Shown: positions 48,220-58,642, numbered from the stretch's first letter. The stretch: 64,000 nucleotides of DNA from [Phialemoniopsis] sp. UDSM-2020 (GCA_018873225.1 JAEILZ010000005.1:2232001-2296000), one strand, 5' to 3'. The notes: generated by a model not told the origin, from the sequence alone. Numbers and translations are program-made.

Positions 48220-48831
48220 TCAATTATCCCTCTCCAAGAACCCCGGGTCCGTCCGTACTCGGCTCTCAAATTTGCGCCACCAGTCCTCGAAGGCCTTGAG
48301 CGGCACGACCTCGACCTGGCCTGCCTGCCCGCTGAAGCTCGAGAGGAAGTTGAAGGCGTTTTTGATGATCCTCTGCGCCAGGACCTGCGTGCTGGGCTGC
48401 TGGCCTCCGGCCGTGCCAGCGCCGCCACCTCCCCGGGAAGCGGCGGCCTCCTCGACCCGCTGGGCCACGGACCCGGCGTCCTCGATGCCGATGCCGATGA
48501 CGACCGAGCCCTGGGCGGAGGGATTGCCGCCGCCGCCGCCGCCGCCGCTGTGTGACGAGATCTTGAAGACGGCGCTCTCCTTGCCCGGGCCGATGCCGCC
48601 CAGGAACCGCGACGCCGGGGTGCCGGACGGGTCGGCGCCGGGGGTCACGAGGTAGATGGCGGCCGCGGTGCCCGGGGGCAGGGCGGCGCCGGGCAGCAGG
48701 AAGACGGTGATGTGGGAGGACGCCGGGGTGGGCGGGATGGAGAAGAGCAGCGACGTCGGCGTCGGCGCCGAGGTGGGCTCCGTGATGAGGGGCTGGCCGG
48801 CCGGGACGAGGCCGAACAGGGGTTGGGACAT
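48220..48831 (-). CDS. OPI10: OPI10 / Hikeshi homologue
   Basis: Hikeshi carries Hsp70 into the nucleus under heat stress; the yeast homologue is OPI10. One exon encodes 203 aa, close to the family's 197. The start MSQPLFGLVPAGQPLI and the words HITVFLLPGAALPPGT, FLGGIGPGKESAVFKIS and FNFLSSF match the family in order. The C-terminus (VVPLKAFEDWWRKFESRV, then DPGFL) is the usual end. A Gly-rich loop (GGGGGGG near residue 97, and GGGGAGTAGG near 135) is longer than in animals. The coding strand is very GC-rich, which makes long frames on the opposite strand; those are shadows. It is divergent from the Nudix gene and convergent with YND1. Confidence 0.93.
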   Translation of the reverse strand: MSQPLFGLVPAGQPLITEPTSAPTPTSLLFSIPPTPASSHITVFLLPGAALPPGTAAAIYLVTPGADPSGTPASRFLGGIGPGKESAVFKISSHSGGGGGGGNPSAQGSVVIGIGIEDAGSVAQRVEEAAASRGGGGAGTAGGQQPSTQVLAQRIIKNAFNFLSSFSGQAGQVEVVPLKAFEDWWRKFESRVRTDPGFLERDN

Positions 48832-49461
48832 TGCTCAGAGATGTGTGTATGAACGCGGACACGGGGTGAGACGAGCTTGTGGAGCTTCTCGGGGGCCAAT
48901 TGGGCTACCAGAAGCTTGGAGAGCAGGGTTGATGAGCTCCTGATCAGGCCCAGGGTAAAATGCCGTCTTGCAAGCCCGGACCGTGTGAATCACACCAGTG
49001 GAAGCAAGCTGCTGGGAGCACGGGGAGGGTAGACTGAGTAGAGTACTGATAAGAGACTGAACGGTAAAGAGTGCAATTGAGTCGTTTGCTGGTGGGAAAA
49101 TACACTGTGCGAGGCTGTTAAGCTTGACCGTTGGGAAAGAGCAAATCCAAGCTGTGTGCATTCCGAAGTTCAGACGGATATATCGTAGCTCAAGGCGGGG
49201 CTCTTGCTGTGGAGGGGCGGTTCAGTTGCGATCAGGATGCCATTGGTCCACTAAGCAGGTTGACAAAGTGAAAACCGTCTCGACTCACTCACCATGCTTC
49301 ATCATCCAAGCTTCGTTAAATCTGCACTTTCGATAACTGTTGCGACGATTGGTCTCCGGTCAGTAGCATTACGAGACCTCTGTGGTCATTCGACATCTTG
49401 ACGCCCAAAGCTATATCCCTATACCCGCGTTTTCAACCAAAAGAAATCTCACAGAGTCATC
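48832..49461. promoter_or_regulatory. Divergent promoter region, OPI10 / Nudix gene
   Basis: 630 bp between two start codons on opposite strands. No gene is supported. No heat-shock element array was recognised by eye. Confidence 0.5.
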
Positions 49462-50634
49462 ATGGCTCGGAAGCTCAAGAATATCGATCTGATAGATGAT
49501 TGTGATGCGTAAGCTTACATGTCCCCGTTGCCAACGTTCGGACCCATGGGCCGGCTGCGGAGGGTTCTGTTGTGTTACACGGCCTCGGCATGTCCTCGTG
49601 CAGCTTCCAGCGCCGTGCGCCCCTGTCAAGTCCGTCACCTCTTGCTGATTTGATTATACAACTAAAGCTTCCCGACTCCGGATAAGAGCCCCGAGACATA
49701 TGCCACGAAACTGCAGAGCTTGTGGAAGGTGGTCTGCAACGATGCCGAGGGCCCCGTAGAGATCGGCTATATGCTCCAGCCTGTCTATGAAAACTTTGTC
49801 AACCTGCCTCCCGGTCTGAGGGGAGAGATCCAGGTCGACGAAACGGCAAAGACCATTCGTATCCTAGACGGTCTCAGGACCGAGGCGGAGCGGACGAGCA
49901 AGGTCGCTGAAATCACTGCGCACTGGAGGGCAACCAAGTCCTTCGACATGCTCAGGGGTTGGCGCGATGAGATATGGCCAGTCTACGGGCGGAACGGAGA
50001 GTTGCTCTTCAGTATGGAGAGGGCCGCGCTGGGGCTCTTTGGGAGCATGAGGTACGGTGTGCATATGACCGCCTATGTGTCCTCGCCTGAGTCGCCGCAT
50101 GGGATCAAGATCTGGATTCCCAAACGGTCAGCGACCAAATCGACATTTCCGAGCATGCTAGACAACACAGTCGCCGGTGGTCTCATGACAGCGGAGGATC
50201 CATTCGAGTGCGTCATCCGGGAGGCGGACGAGGAGGCCTCGCTGCCTGACGCAGTGGTGCGCAGCCTGACCAAGAAGATTGGCATCATGTCGTACATCTA
50301 CATCACAGATTCGAGGACGGGAGGTGAGCAGGGTATCATATACCCCGAGGTTCAATGGATCTACGACTTGATGCTACCTAACGACGTGGTACCCGTGCCC
50401 AAAGACGGCGAGGCTGAGCGCTTCGACCTCTGTACAGTGGATCAGGTCAAACAATTCCTCGCCGACGGCCTTTTCAAGCCGAACTGCGCCGTCGTAACCA
50501 TCGACTTCTTCATCAGGCACGGGATCCTGACTAGGGATAATGAGCCAGACTATGACGAGATTGTCAGGAGGCTGCACCGCAGAATGCCGTTTCCCGGCCC
50601 GCATCGGGAGTTGGAGCCATCCACGCAACAATAG
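49462..50634 (+). CDS. DUF4743-Nudix hydrolase (yeast YJR142W / Tnr3 N-terminal type)
   Basis: Two exons, 49462-49508 and 49668-50634 (159-nt intron), give 337 aa, close to the 342 aa of yeast YJR142W. The N-terminal DUF4743 part covers about residues 1-130 (ARKLKNIDLIDDCDAFPTP, then GYMLQPVYENF). The Nudix box runs from about 186 to 208: Gly186, Glu192 and the READEE core (REuxEE pattern), with Ser where the usual box has Gly. Related proteins, including the N-terminal part of fission yeast Tnr3, act on damaged thiamine diphosphate (oxo- and oxy-forms), so a clean-up role in thiamine metabolism is a reasonable inference. The intron is longer than others nearby, but joining after 49508 restores the conserved CDAFPTPD and is clear. 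Confidence 0.92.
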
Positions 50635-50879
50635 GTCCCAGCGTAAACGCAACCATCACTTGAGCTGCCGCACCTTGTAGGACCTCTAGAATAAGACCCC
50701 ATCCAGAGGAGCGTTCAAATAGATCTTATCTTAGCGAAATTCATTGGCACTTTCAAGTGGCCCCCGTCAGCGACCATTCCGGCCTTGCGACTGTTGCAGT
50801 CTGCATAATGAAATCTTCCTCCAGGCCCGGCACGGCTAACGCGACTCGACATTTGATTTGTTCCAGACTAAAAGCCTGT

Positions 50880-51389
50880 TCATTTCTTGACGAGCAGATA
50901 GGTGTAGTCGACCCGAAGAGGGGTGAGCTTCTTGTACGGGCCCTCAATTGACATCAACAGACCGCCAAAAGAGATGTATGCCTTGCTAAAAGGTTATCAG
51001 TAAAGGACCCTCCCGAGAGACGTCAACTTGAGTGCCACTTACAGGGTCTGACCATCCGCACCGTCCTCAAACTTGTAGATCTTGCCATGGCAGACATAGT
51101 CGAACAAGTCTGCTAGTGAGGTCTCGGCGTTGCCGCCCTTGGTCGTATCGCGCCAGCCGCCCTCGTCATCCTTTGTTCCATCTGTCTTCAGGGAGCTGGC
51201 CAGAACGCAGTCGAGACGGTCGCCGACCTGGCAGGGGTAGAGCTCTGTGTTGATATCGAGACTGATGACGGTCTGATTGTCGTCCGAGTTGGCCTTGAGG
51301 CGTGCGACGCGGTCGTACTTGGACTGATCGACGTCGATGACAGTGAACGAGTCCTCGAAGAGCTGGTTGTCGCCTGCTACACCTGCCAT
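50880..51389 (-). CDS. RPB8: RNA polymerase I/II/III shared subunit RPB8 (RPABC3)
   Basis: This is a shared small subunit of all three nuclear RNA polymerases. Two exons, 51389-51043 and 50985-50880 (57-nt intron), give 150 aa; yeast RPB8 is 146. The family words are in order: LFEDSFTVIDVDQSKYDRVARL, then LDINTELYPCQVGD, then DYVCHGKIYKFED. The C-terminal exon reads AYISFGGLLMSIEGPYKKL and ends with DYTYLLVKK. The protein is acidic with an insertion of Lys/Asp/Gly (about residues 70-90) where fungi vary. It is divergent from ELP4 and convergent with the Nudix gene. Confidence 0.97.
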
Positions 51390-51816
51390 AGTGTATAATC
51401 GAGCTGCACGGTGGTGTAGAAACTCTGGATTTTTGGTATTGCAGGTGGTATCTGCAAAGGGTGCGTGATTGCTGCAGTACGGACGAGTAGAGAAATTTGT
51501 CGTTCTTTGTTTGCGAGATGAAGCTATCGCAAGCAGCCCCCGCCAAAAATTTTGATGATCATTGATGGAGGTTGCGCCACGTGATTGGGTGCATTTCGAC
51601 TTTAGGTGGTGTTTTTCAGGCACAAACCCGCTATAACTCGACGTCAGGCTCCACTAAACAAACCCCGGCTCACTCTACCGTTACTTAGTGGAAGAGGAGT
51701 TCATGCCTCATACAAATCTCTGAGATTACCAACTTGAGCAGATGCTGCTGATATATTTCAAAGTTCTTTAACACTTGCAGGGCAATAAGCAGCTAACAAG
51801 CTTATAAGCTCACATC
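51390..51816. promoter_or_regulatory. Divergent promoter region, RPB8 / ELP4
   Basis: 427 bp between two start codons on opposite strands. No ORF of note is seen. Both genes serve core RNA metabolism, so shared control is possible. Confidence 0.55.
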
Positions 51817-53040
51817 ATGTCATTCCGAAAGCGGAATACTGTAATATCTGCTCCAGTCGCCTCCCAGCAGGTCTCAGCCAGAGTAGAGAGGCAGCCTGTC
51901 CCTGGGCTTCGCCCATCACCACTCGACGGCAGGCTCACAACTTCGACCGGGACTGCTTCATTGGACACGCTACTCGCAGGTCATGCTGGACTGCCACTTG
52001 GGTCCTCTATCCTGATAGAAGAACAAGGAACGACAGACTTTGCCGGCGTCTTACTCAGGTATTATGCCGCGGCGGGTCTCGTTCAAGGACACCATGTCCA
52101 TGTCCTCGGGTTTAGCGATAATTGGAAGCATGAATTGCCAGCTCTGTCAACCGGTACATCATCTTCGAGTTCGTCTAGACGTTCTGGCTCTTCATCGGAC
52201 GACAAGATGAAGATTGCATGGAGATATGAGACTCTTGGAAACAGGACCAGTCCAAGCTCTAATCTTCCCAGCAGAGGTATGTGGACTTTTAGATGGCTTG
52301 ATAATAGGGTCCAAATACTCATAAGTGATACAGAAAAGGAAAGCAATACTGCAGACACTTTCTGCCATTCATTCGATTTGAGCAAACGCCTTACACCTTC
52401 CTCTGTGAAGGGAACTCTGGCTGCCAGCCCTTCCTCAGCCCCCTTGAGCTTGAACTTTGAGCCAGCCAAAGCCACATCCCCACTGAAAACGTTCATCAAG
52501 AGTGTCCAGACAAAACTGGCCTCCTCGCCATCAACTTCGATCCATCGCATCGTCGTCCCCAGCCTTCTCTCACCCACACTGTACGGGGGAGACTCGTGTC
52601 GTCCGTCAGAGGTGTTGCAATTCTTGCATAGCTTGAGAGCGCTCTTGAGGCTATACCCAGCACAGTTGACTGCGATGGTATCCTTACCAACGTCGCTGTA
52701 CCCGCGTCACACCGGCCTGACCCGTTGGATCGAGCTCCTTTGTGACGGCACCATCGAACTTGTGCCCTTAGCCGGCGGCCCCCCGTCAGCATCAGTTACG
52801 AAGCCGGGATCGAAGGAGGCCGACAAGGCGCAGGGTATGGTCAAGGTCTACTCTCTACCCATCTACCACGAGAAGGGAGGAGGCGGTGCTGAAGGAAACT
52901 ACTTCCGCGAAAACCTGTCCTTCCTCCTCAGCGGTTCTCGCGGTTTGGTGATCCAACCTTATAGTCTTCCCCCGCTCGAGGAGGAAGACAACAAGGAAAA
53001 GTCTCCAGCCAGTACAGTCAAGGATGGCATCGATTTCTAA
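51817..53040 (+). CDS. ELP4: Elongator complex subunit 4
   Basis: Elp4 forms the Elp456 hexamer, which binds tRNA and helps Elongator modify wobble uridines. One exon encodes 407 aa. The PAXNEB domain starts with the conserved stretch GTASLDTLLAGHAGLPLGSS (about residues 46-66), followed by ILIEEQGTTDFAGVLLRYYAAAGL. It has the RecA-like fold of the subfamily but no intact Walker A loop, as is normal for Elp4. An 18-residue Ser-rich loop (about 110-130) is a fungal insertion. MKIAWRYETLGNR and FCHSFDLSKRL are further family words. The C-terminal part contains HTGLTRWIELLCDGTIEL. The tail is Lys/Glu-rich. The first 40 residues are basic and unstructured, as in yeast. Confidence 0.95.
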   Translation: MSFRKRNTVISAPVASQQVSARVERQPVPGLRPSPLDGRLTTSTGTASLDTLLAGHAGLPLGSSILIEEQGTTDFAGVLLRYYAAAGLVQGHHVHVLGFSDNWKHELPALSTGTSSSSSSRRSGSSSDDKMKIAWRYETLGNRTSPSSNLPSRGMWTFRWLDNRVQILISDTEKESNTADTFCHSFDLSKRLTPSSVKGTLAASPSSAPLSLNFEPAKATSPLKTFIKSVQTKLASSPSTSIHRIVVPSLLSPTLYGGDSCRPSEVLQFLHSLRALLRLYPAQLTAMVSLPTSLYPRHTGLTRWIELLCDGTIELVPLAGGPPSASVTKPGSKEADKAQGMVKVYSLPIYHEKGGGGAEGNYFRENLSFLLSGSRGLVIQPYSLPPLEEEDNKEKSPASTVKDGIDF

Positions 53041-53510
53041 TGCGCAAAATTGTACTTGTTGCCTTGGGGATTCGAGTACCTAGGTGCGGCGTCGTCTCAT
53101 GGTGCGCAATTTCACCGCCTGATAATTCTGCCACTAAAAGATGACTCCACCACAACAAAATTTCGGAGAAGCTCCCCAATTGCTTTCTCTCTCTCTCTTC
53201 CTCTTTTCCCTCCAACACCACCGCTGCTTTGAGTCCAACGTATCTCGATTGAACCAAGCAACGGTGATTGGATAACAAATGGTGAGTCAATATCCTTTCC
53301 TGTCATTTTCTACCCTCGTGCCGACCCGGACAACATGATTACACAAAGTATATTATAATCTGTCAATCCACTGAGACAATCTGTGCTGAAACCTATACAA
53401 ACCTGGAATGATTTTCTGTCCTTATTTTGAGTTTCGAATACTGTACCTCGATATGATTAATTGGACCCTTGGCTGACTTGTTATTCGAAAAGGTCTAGCC
53501 ATCAGCCGAT
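53041..53510. other. Intergenic, ELP4 3' end to SEN34 promoter
   Basis: 470 bp between tandem genes. It contains TACCTAGGT at 53077-53085, 37 nt after the ELP4 stop, and a CT-rich tract near 53185-53215. A 5' UTR intron of SEN34 is possible, since GTGAGTCAATATCC at 53281 resembles a donor. No coding signal is seen. Confidence 0.45.
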
Positions 53511-54446
53511 ATGGCTTCCTCCCAAGAAGATGTCGAGCAGGCACGCATCTCCAAGATTGCTGGCCGATACTTGCTCTTCAACATCAAAGACATCATGCGT
53601 CTGCGGCGCAACCATGGCATCTGCTCCATGCTTATCGGTGTGACGCCACAGAACCCGAGTCAGACGCTCTTCTCGAGCTTGCCTCTTGAGATAGCAGCGG
53701 AAGAGGCAAAGATGCTTGTGGACCTCGGCGCTGCCTATGTCGAAGATGACTGTGCGGCCCACCTGTCCCAGCTCACGGCCCTCGATGGTGCAGGCCGAAA
53801 GGCTTACATCGAATCGTTCAAGCGCGAGCGCCAAGGGCTGCGAGATGCGCTTGCCGACATCAATGCTGAAAGGGATGCCAAAAGAGCTGAGTTTCGTGCT
53901 AAGAGCACGGCAAAGACAGCCGAGAGACGTAAGAAGAAGAACAAGGATGCCGCTCTCTCGTCGGATCTGTTTAGCTCGGAAGATACACCGACTGAGCCTG
54001 AACCTATGCCGAAAGAGACTGTTGACAAGGGGGAGAGGACCGCAAAGACCTTTCCCTCAGATGCAAGCCACCTAATGTCGATTACACCCGCCATTTCATC
54101 TGGTCTAGTAGAGAAGGGCTCTCATCCTGAGACCATTGATGCTCCGCCCACGTATGCGCTGCGTGCCCAGCTTGCCTCGAAAGGGTACTACACTACTCCA
54201 GGCCTGCGCTTCGCGGGTGATTATAGTGTATATCCGGGCGACCCTTTCCGGTTCCACGCACACTTCACAGCTGTAAGCTACGGCTGGGACGAGGAGATCA
54301 ACATGCTGGATCTTGTCGGCTCGGCTCGAATGGCGACTGGTGTCAAGAAAGGCCTGTTGATCGGCGCGGAGAGCCCTGGCCCTGGCGCGGGCGACCCGAG
54401 TGGGAGTAACGTCCGGTCCTTCAGCCTAGAGTGGGCCGCGATGTAA
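53511..54446 (+). CDS. SEN34: tRNA-splicing endonuclease subunit SEN34
   Basis: Sen34 is one of the two catalytic subunits of the tRNA intron endonuclease and cuts the 3' splice site. One exon encodes 311 aa, close to fungal homologues. The N-terminal domain (residues 1-100) has the usual wording YLLFNIKDIMRLRRNHGICS and LPLEIAAEEAKML. A charged coiled linker spans about 100-170. The catalytic domain begins near residue 214 (YALRAQLASKGYYTTPGLRFAGDY). The catalytic triad is visible: Tyr241 in VYPGDP, His249/His251 in FRFHAHF, and Lys279/Lys280 in GVKKGLLIG. All three residues are present, so the enzyme should be active. It is convergent with the RING gene. Confidence 0.95.
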   Translation: MASSQEDVEQARISKIAGRYLLFNIKDIMRLRRNHGICSMLIGVTPQNPSQTLFSSLPLEIAAEEAKMLVDLGAAYVEDDCAAHLSQLTALDGAGRKAYIESFKRERQGLRDALADINAERDAKRAEFRAKSTAKTAERRKKKNKDAALSSDLFSSEDTPTEPEPMPKETVDKGERTAKTFPSDASHLMSITPAISSGLVEKGSHPETIDAPPTYALRAQLASKGYYTTPGLRFAGDYSVYPGDPFRFHAHFTAVSYGWDEEINMLDLVGSARMATGVKKGLLIGAESPGPGAGDPSGSNVRSFSLEWAAM

Positions 54447-54819
54447 CTGAGACGAATACGAACGGAGGACGGCATCATGATACCCATAGAGCATTACTAG
54501 CAGGAGCACATCCTACTTGACATACACTTCAAATGATACCCTGAATGACATTTTGTTTCAAATCTCGATTCTCTTTACTACCAATGATGAACTTGAACTT
54601 GACCTCCCAAATCTTTCGCCTTTGTAAACTCCAAGACATGTAGGCTGATCTCGCCAGTGATTTCTGCAAACGCAAACGTGGGAATCAAAACAGAAATCTG
54701 GTGGGTTGAATATGCTCCGAATAAGATGAGAGAAAGAAGAGGGAGAACAGCCTCCAGCGCCCGTTCAGAAAAAGAGGGTAAAAGGACCGTTCCTAGATAC
54801 TGCACGCTGATGCGCGTGA
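54447..54819. other. Convergent 3' region, SEN34 / RING ligase
   Basis: 373 bp between two stop codons; no coding signal. Confidence 0.5.
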
Positions 54820-57765
54820 TCAGGGCACATAAATCCTACTGAAGCTGATGACCTCGCGCCGGCAGCACACACACTTGTCAAAATTATTCATAGCCAGCGA
54901 CACCCTGCAGTCGTCGCACAGGCTCAGGCACCGGCACGGCCACACGATGATGGTCCGCGGCACGCTCTGGCACACGACGCACTGCGGGCCATCTGGGCCG
55001 AGGCCCGCGGCACCCTGAGCCCATGACTGTGAGCCGGCGGCCGCCGGTGGTTGCTGCTGGTGGCGGCCCGCGGCGGCGCCCCGGCGGGACAGGAGAATCT
55101 GCTCGAGTAGCTGAGCCTCTTCCTCGTCCGTGAGCTTGGCTGTCGACCCGGCGGCGGCGTGCATAGCGCCGAGAGGGGCTAGGACCTGCGCGCGCTGGCG
55201 CTGCTGGAAGCGCTTGTATGACGACCGGGTCATGATGCCCTCGGTGCCTAGATGAGCGGCCAGAGCGCGGGCCTCGTCGCGCTCCTCGGGGCTGCGGGGG
55301 CTGAGCAGGCGTGCCAGGTCGGACATGGCCATCGGCGTGTCATGAACCGGGGTGCCTTCTCTCGACATGAAAGGCGAGCGTTGCGTCGGTGTGCGCTGGC
55401 CGTCATCCAGGCCGGAGTAGCCGTCCGCCTCGTGGTCAGACTCCCAGTCGGCCTCACTACCAACATCCGTCTCCGTCGTGGTGATCACACTTGTGGCGTC
55501 ATCGTCAATGGGGCCGGATGGAACATAGTCACCACTGCTATCCGTATTGCCCCACCAGCCGCCTTTGAGCCACCACCCATACAGTCTGTGGTCTACCTCC
55601 TGCTCGTCACCGGGGACGGTGCGCATCTCGTTCTGGACCTGCAGGCGTCTGCGCAACTCCATCTCGACGTCCACGTGTTCGTTGCGTGGGATCTGTATCC
55701 TCCCAGTCGTACTAGACAGCCACTCGTGGGCAGGCTCGTGCGACCCGTCTTGTCTCGCTCCTTGCTTGTCGTCTTCACGGGCGCCTTTAGGCCGTTGTGC
55801 CAGCCACAGTAGCCATTGTGGAGGATTTCTCAAGCCGAACCACGCCAGTAACCTGCAGAGGACTATGGCATTCATGCTGATGATGAGTCGGTTGATGTGC
55901 ATGAGATAGTCCATCGCCATCAACCACCGCCCGCTGCGCTCCGCAGCACCTACCCCGTCCCTAATGGGGCGTAACCTCTCGGTGTTCTTGTTCTTCGCTT
56001 TCTGTGCAACGCGTTCCCGAGCATATCCGCTCGACGACCTCTGATTTCCATCTTGGGCCGGCACCAGTCCAATCGTGCCAAAGGAGTCAAATCTCGTGCC
56101 CGAGGTGCTCGAACCTATCCACTGCATCCGCAGCTCCTCGATCTCGCGTAGTCGTTCATCCTCCAGCCACGTGCGCTGCGTGAGGTTGACCTTGCGGTCC
56201 TCGTTCAGATATACGGCCTCGCTTGCCATTGTGATGGCTCCGAAACCCGCCCTCAAAAGAGCGGTGTAAAAATCCATCTCCCATGAAACCCTGATGTCAC
56301 CGAGGGAGATGTTGGCCTGCATATTGCTATGAGCACGCCGCAGCCTCTCCCTAAAAGTCAACCTTGCTCCATCCTCGGCCTGGACCGCAGCTGTCAGGAG
56401 CAGTGCCAGGCCATAAATGAAGAAGCATACGACTATGCCACACAGAACTAGTACATGTGGTATGAAGCCGATGATACACACCGTCGGGAAGCGAAGGAGT
56501 CCTTGACTCGATGGATCATCGACAGAGAACGTGAAAACATTCCAAATGATACTGCTCATGAAACACATGGCCCAGAAACCGGTGTTGACCAGCCGGAACT
56601 TGGACTGGAGGTTAAAGACACCGAGGAAGTGACTTGTCATGTGGCTCATAGAAGAGAGGAAGGCGACAAGAAGAACCTCCGGCGGAGTATTGACTCTCCG
56701 CAAAATCATCGCTCGACTGATAGCGATATTTGCACCCAGATTCGCAGAAGTGCCAACAGTGGCTCCGGAAGATGTGAACAGCCCCCAACCCAGCTGGTTG
56801 CTGATGGCGGCATCGGCTTCAGCAAAAGCAAGCGAGTGTTCAAAGAGCGTCATGCCGGTCTCGGCAGCGACTGCCCGACCTTGGACAGCACATGACACCG
56901 TCTCCAGGAATTGGCTCAGACAAAAGGTGCCAAAGAGTGGCCAGAGCAGAGACAAAGAGCCTCGCAGCTCTGATGCGATGTCGAGGTCGTCTGACGGCAC
57001 CATCTTGACGGCAAGACATGACTCGAAGTCGCTCGCCCCCAGGAGTAGTCTGGAGCTTAGGCCATGCAGAAAGGTACTGGTCTGCGAGAACATAAGGTCC
57101 GACTTCTTGCTGGGGTCGCCCCAGCGCATCTCGGCAAAGTCCGGCGAAGTCTGGCACTGTATAGACTGCAGCAGCTGCCGGGCTTGGATGGCCAAGAGAA
57201 CGATGGGAAGGATGCGCAACGCCAGTCGAATCTGCCAGCGCAGGCGAAGTCGCCGTCTGGTGGCGGCGAATATGTGGGTGCGGTTCAAGACAATAGCCAT
57301 GGCAATGCAGCACAGCGCCCACTTGCTTGTTGCATAACTGAACACACTGCCTAGACCCCGTGCGCCCTCGAGAGAGAAGCGTGACGACGCCGCCCCTGCA
57401 GCTGCACCATCGGCACCATGTTCGGCGGCCGCAAACGAGTGCGCGGCGGCATTGGCAGCGAAGCTGCCCGAGGCTGGGGTTGTCGTTGCGTGAAATATGA
57501 TGCCGGACTCGGTGGCCTCGGGTATGACTCGCTGGCCGAAGCCGTCGATGGCGTCGGGGAAGGATATGAAAGAGCCGAGCTTGCCCAGCTTCATGACCAT
57601 CCTCGGACCTGCCCAGACGAGATCCTCAAGGGAGGGGGCCAGTTTGGTCATGTTGAGGGAGCCGATGTGTTGGGCCGTCCACAAGGTGAAGTTATGCCAC
57701 ATGCTCGAGTTGTCGAAAGCGGTGATCACCGGCACGGAGGCCGGCGGGACCATGGCATCGGCCAT
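54820..57765 (-). CDS. Large multi-span membrane RING ligase, ASI1/ASI3-like
   Basis: One exon encodes 981 aa. The C-terminal RING (about 929-968) is of the all-Cys kind: Cys at 929, 932, 944, 946, 950, 953 and 965-968, with no His in the usual place. The wording (CRCLSLCDDCRVSLAMNNF, then the terminal RIYVP) is that of fungal Asi1/Asi3 proteins, which ubiquitinate mislocalised proteins at the inner nuclear membrane. About six membrane spans precede it, near residues 148-168, 178-195, 270-290, 355-375, 395-412 and 430-460. A long hydrophilic region with acidic and Ser/Asp-rich parts (about 640-925) links spans to RING. The N-terminus is Ala-rich and lacks a cleavable signal. RING ligase is certain; the Asi identity rests on layout and RING wording, since yeast Asi proteins are divergent. 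Confidence 0.9.
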   Translation of the reverse strand: MADAMVPPASVPVITAFDNSSMWHNFTLWTAQHIGSLNMTKLAPSLEDLVWAGPRMVMKLGKLGSFISFPDAIDGFGQRVIPEATESGIIFHATTTPASGSFAANAAAHSFAAAEHGADGAAAGAASSRFSLEGARGLGSVFSYATSKWALCCIAMAIVLNRTHIFAATRRRLRLRWQIRLALRILPIVLLAIQARQLLQSIQCQTSPDFAEMRWGDPSKKSDLMFSQTSTFLHGLSSRLLLGASDFESCLAVKMVPSDDLDIASELRGSLSLLWPLFGTFCLSQFLETVSCAVQGRAVAAETGMTLFEHSLAFAEADAAISNQLGWGLFTSSGATVGTSANLGANIAISRAMILRRVNTPPEVLLVAFLSSMSHMTSHFLGVFNLQSKFRLVNTGFWAMCFMSSIIWNVFTFSVDDPSSQGLLRFPTVCIIGFIPHVLVLCGIVVCFFIYGLALLLTAAVQAEDGARLTFRERLRRAHSNMQANISLGDIRVSWEMDFYTALLRAGFGAITMASEAVYLNEDRKVNLTQRTWLEDERLREIEELRMQWIGSSTSGTRFDSFGTIGLVPAQDGNQRSSSGYARERVAQKAKNKNTERLRPIRDGVGAAERSGRWLMAMDYLMHINRLIISMNAIVLCRLLAWFGLRNPPQWLLWLAQRPKGAREDDKQGARQDGSHEPAHEWLSSTTGRIQIPRNEHVDVEMELRRRLQVQNEMRTVPGDEQEVDHRLYGWWLKGGWWGNTDSSGDYVPSGPIDDDATSVITTTETDVGSEADWESDHEADGYSGLDDGQRTPTQRSPFMSREGTPVHDTPMAMSDLARLLSPRSPEERDEARALAAHLGTEGIMTRSSYKRFQQRQRAQVLAPLGAMHAAAGSTAKLTDEEEAQLLEQILLSRRGAAAGRHQQQPPAAAGSQSWAQGAAGLGPDGPQCVVCQSVPRTIIVWPCRCLSLCDDCRVSLAMNNFDKCVCCRREVISFSRIYVP

Positions 57766-58642
57766 GATGATGTTTGCGGGGCGGGGGTGCTTAAAAGCTC
57801 GCTGTCAGGCCGCCTTCCCGCTGATTATATTTGTGTTCTTGAAGTGCGTATCGTGGCTGCGATCGAACTCAGCCTCTGGGGCCCAGGCGGCGATTCGGAA
57901 CTCGTTCTACTGGGACTGAGAGGGTTGCATGGTTGCTTGGGGCAATCAAGCCGTGGTTCCGACCTGCGTTTGGGTGCGTCTACCTGGTCGGTCTGCTCTG
58001 ACACGGGTTTGGGTTTGCGATCCAGGTGCTTCTCCCTTGGTTGTCGAGAGGAGGAAGTGACGTGGTCGTGCCGCTTTTCGAATGGTGAGGAGGGGAGCGG
58101 TGATATTAAGTCGGCCTGTTATACCTGGGATCAAATGGACTCACGACAACAGCAACGTCGCCGATTTGCTGGAGTGAAGGGGATGCGATGTCGCGTGAAG
58201 TTCCGACCGAGAGCTCCGGCAGCACCCAAAAGGACACTAACTGATAGCAGCACTTGGAGTTAGACAGTGGGGTAACGGAGGCACTGGCTCGCTGCAGCAG
58301 GCTAAACTTTCCCCAGAAGCCACTAATACCAAAATCGTGCATGTAGCGCGATTCGTCATACGAAACTCTGATTGCCTACAAAGTACCGACTCACCAACAG
58401 AGAGAGTACATGTTACCCGTGCACTGAAGCCTCAAAACAGCTTGGCCGTCTTCACGATAAGATGCCACTGTCTGCAACTATTTCGTACCTGTTTAGTCAC
58501 TGTAATCTAGGTAAGGTAGCTCATTAACGCAGCCACACAGTATCCATCTATCTACCGGGGTAGATAGGTCTGGTATCCCTGCCCTTTAGAACGCCGGGGT
58601 ATCATTCCTCCAAATCCTCCCAGTGGACAGTCGCTCTCCCTA
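57766..58642. other. Intergenic, RING gene promoter and CCA1 3' end
   Basis: 877 bp with no supported gene. The plus-strand frame running from 57418 to 58263 is a shadow of the RING gene continued into its 5' flank. A perfect inverted repeat with 9-bp arms lies at 58548-58567. Confidence 0.55.
58548..58567. repeat. Perfect inverted repeat, 9-bp arms, 2-nt spacer
   Basis: The arms CTATCTACC and GGTAGATAG are separated by GG. It lies about 75 nt beyond the CCA1 stop codon, so it may form a hairpin in the CCA1 3' UTR, or be a binding site in DNA. Confidence 0.8.

Noticed and set aside
55252..55812. 186-codon plus-strand frame inside the RING gene
   Set aside because: Shadow of the real minus-strand coding sequence.
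57418..58263. 281-codon plus-strand frame opposite the RING gene start
   Set aside because: It is a shadow of the first 116 residues of the RING gene, extended into its GC-rich 5' flank.
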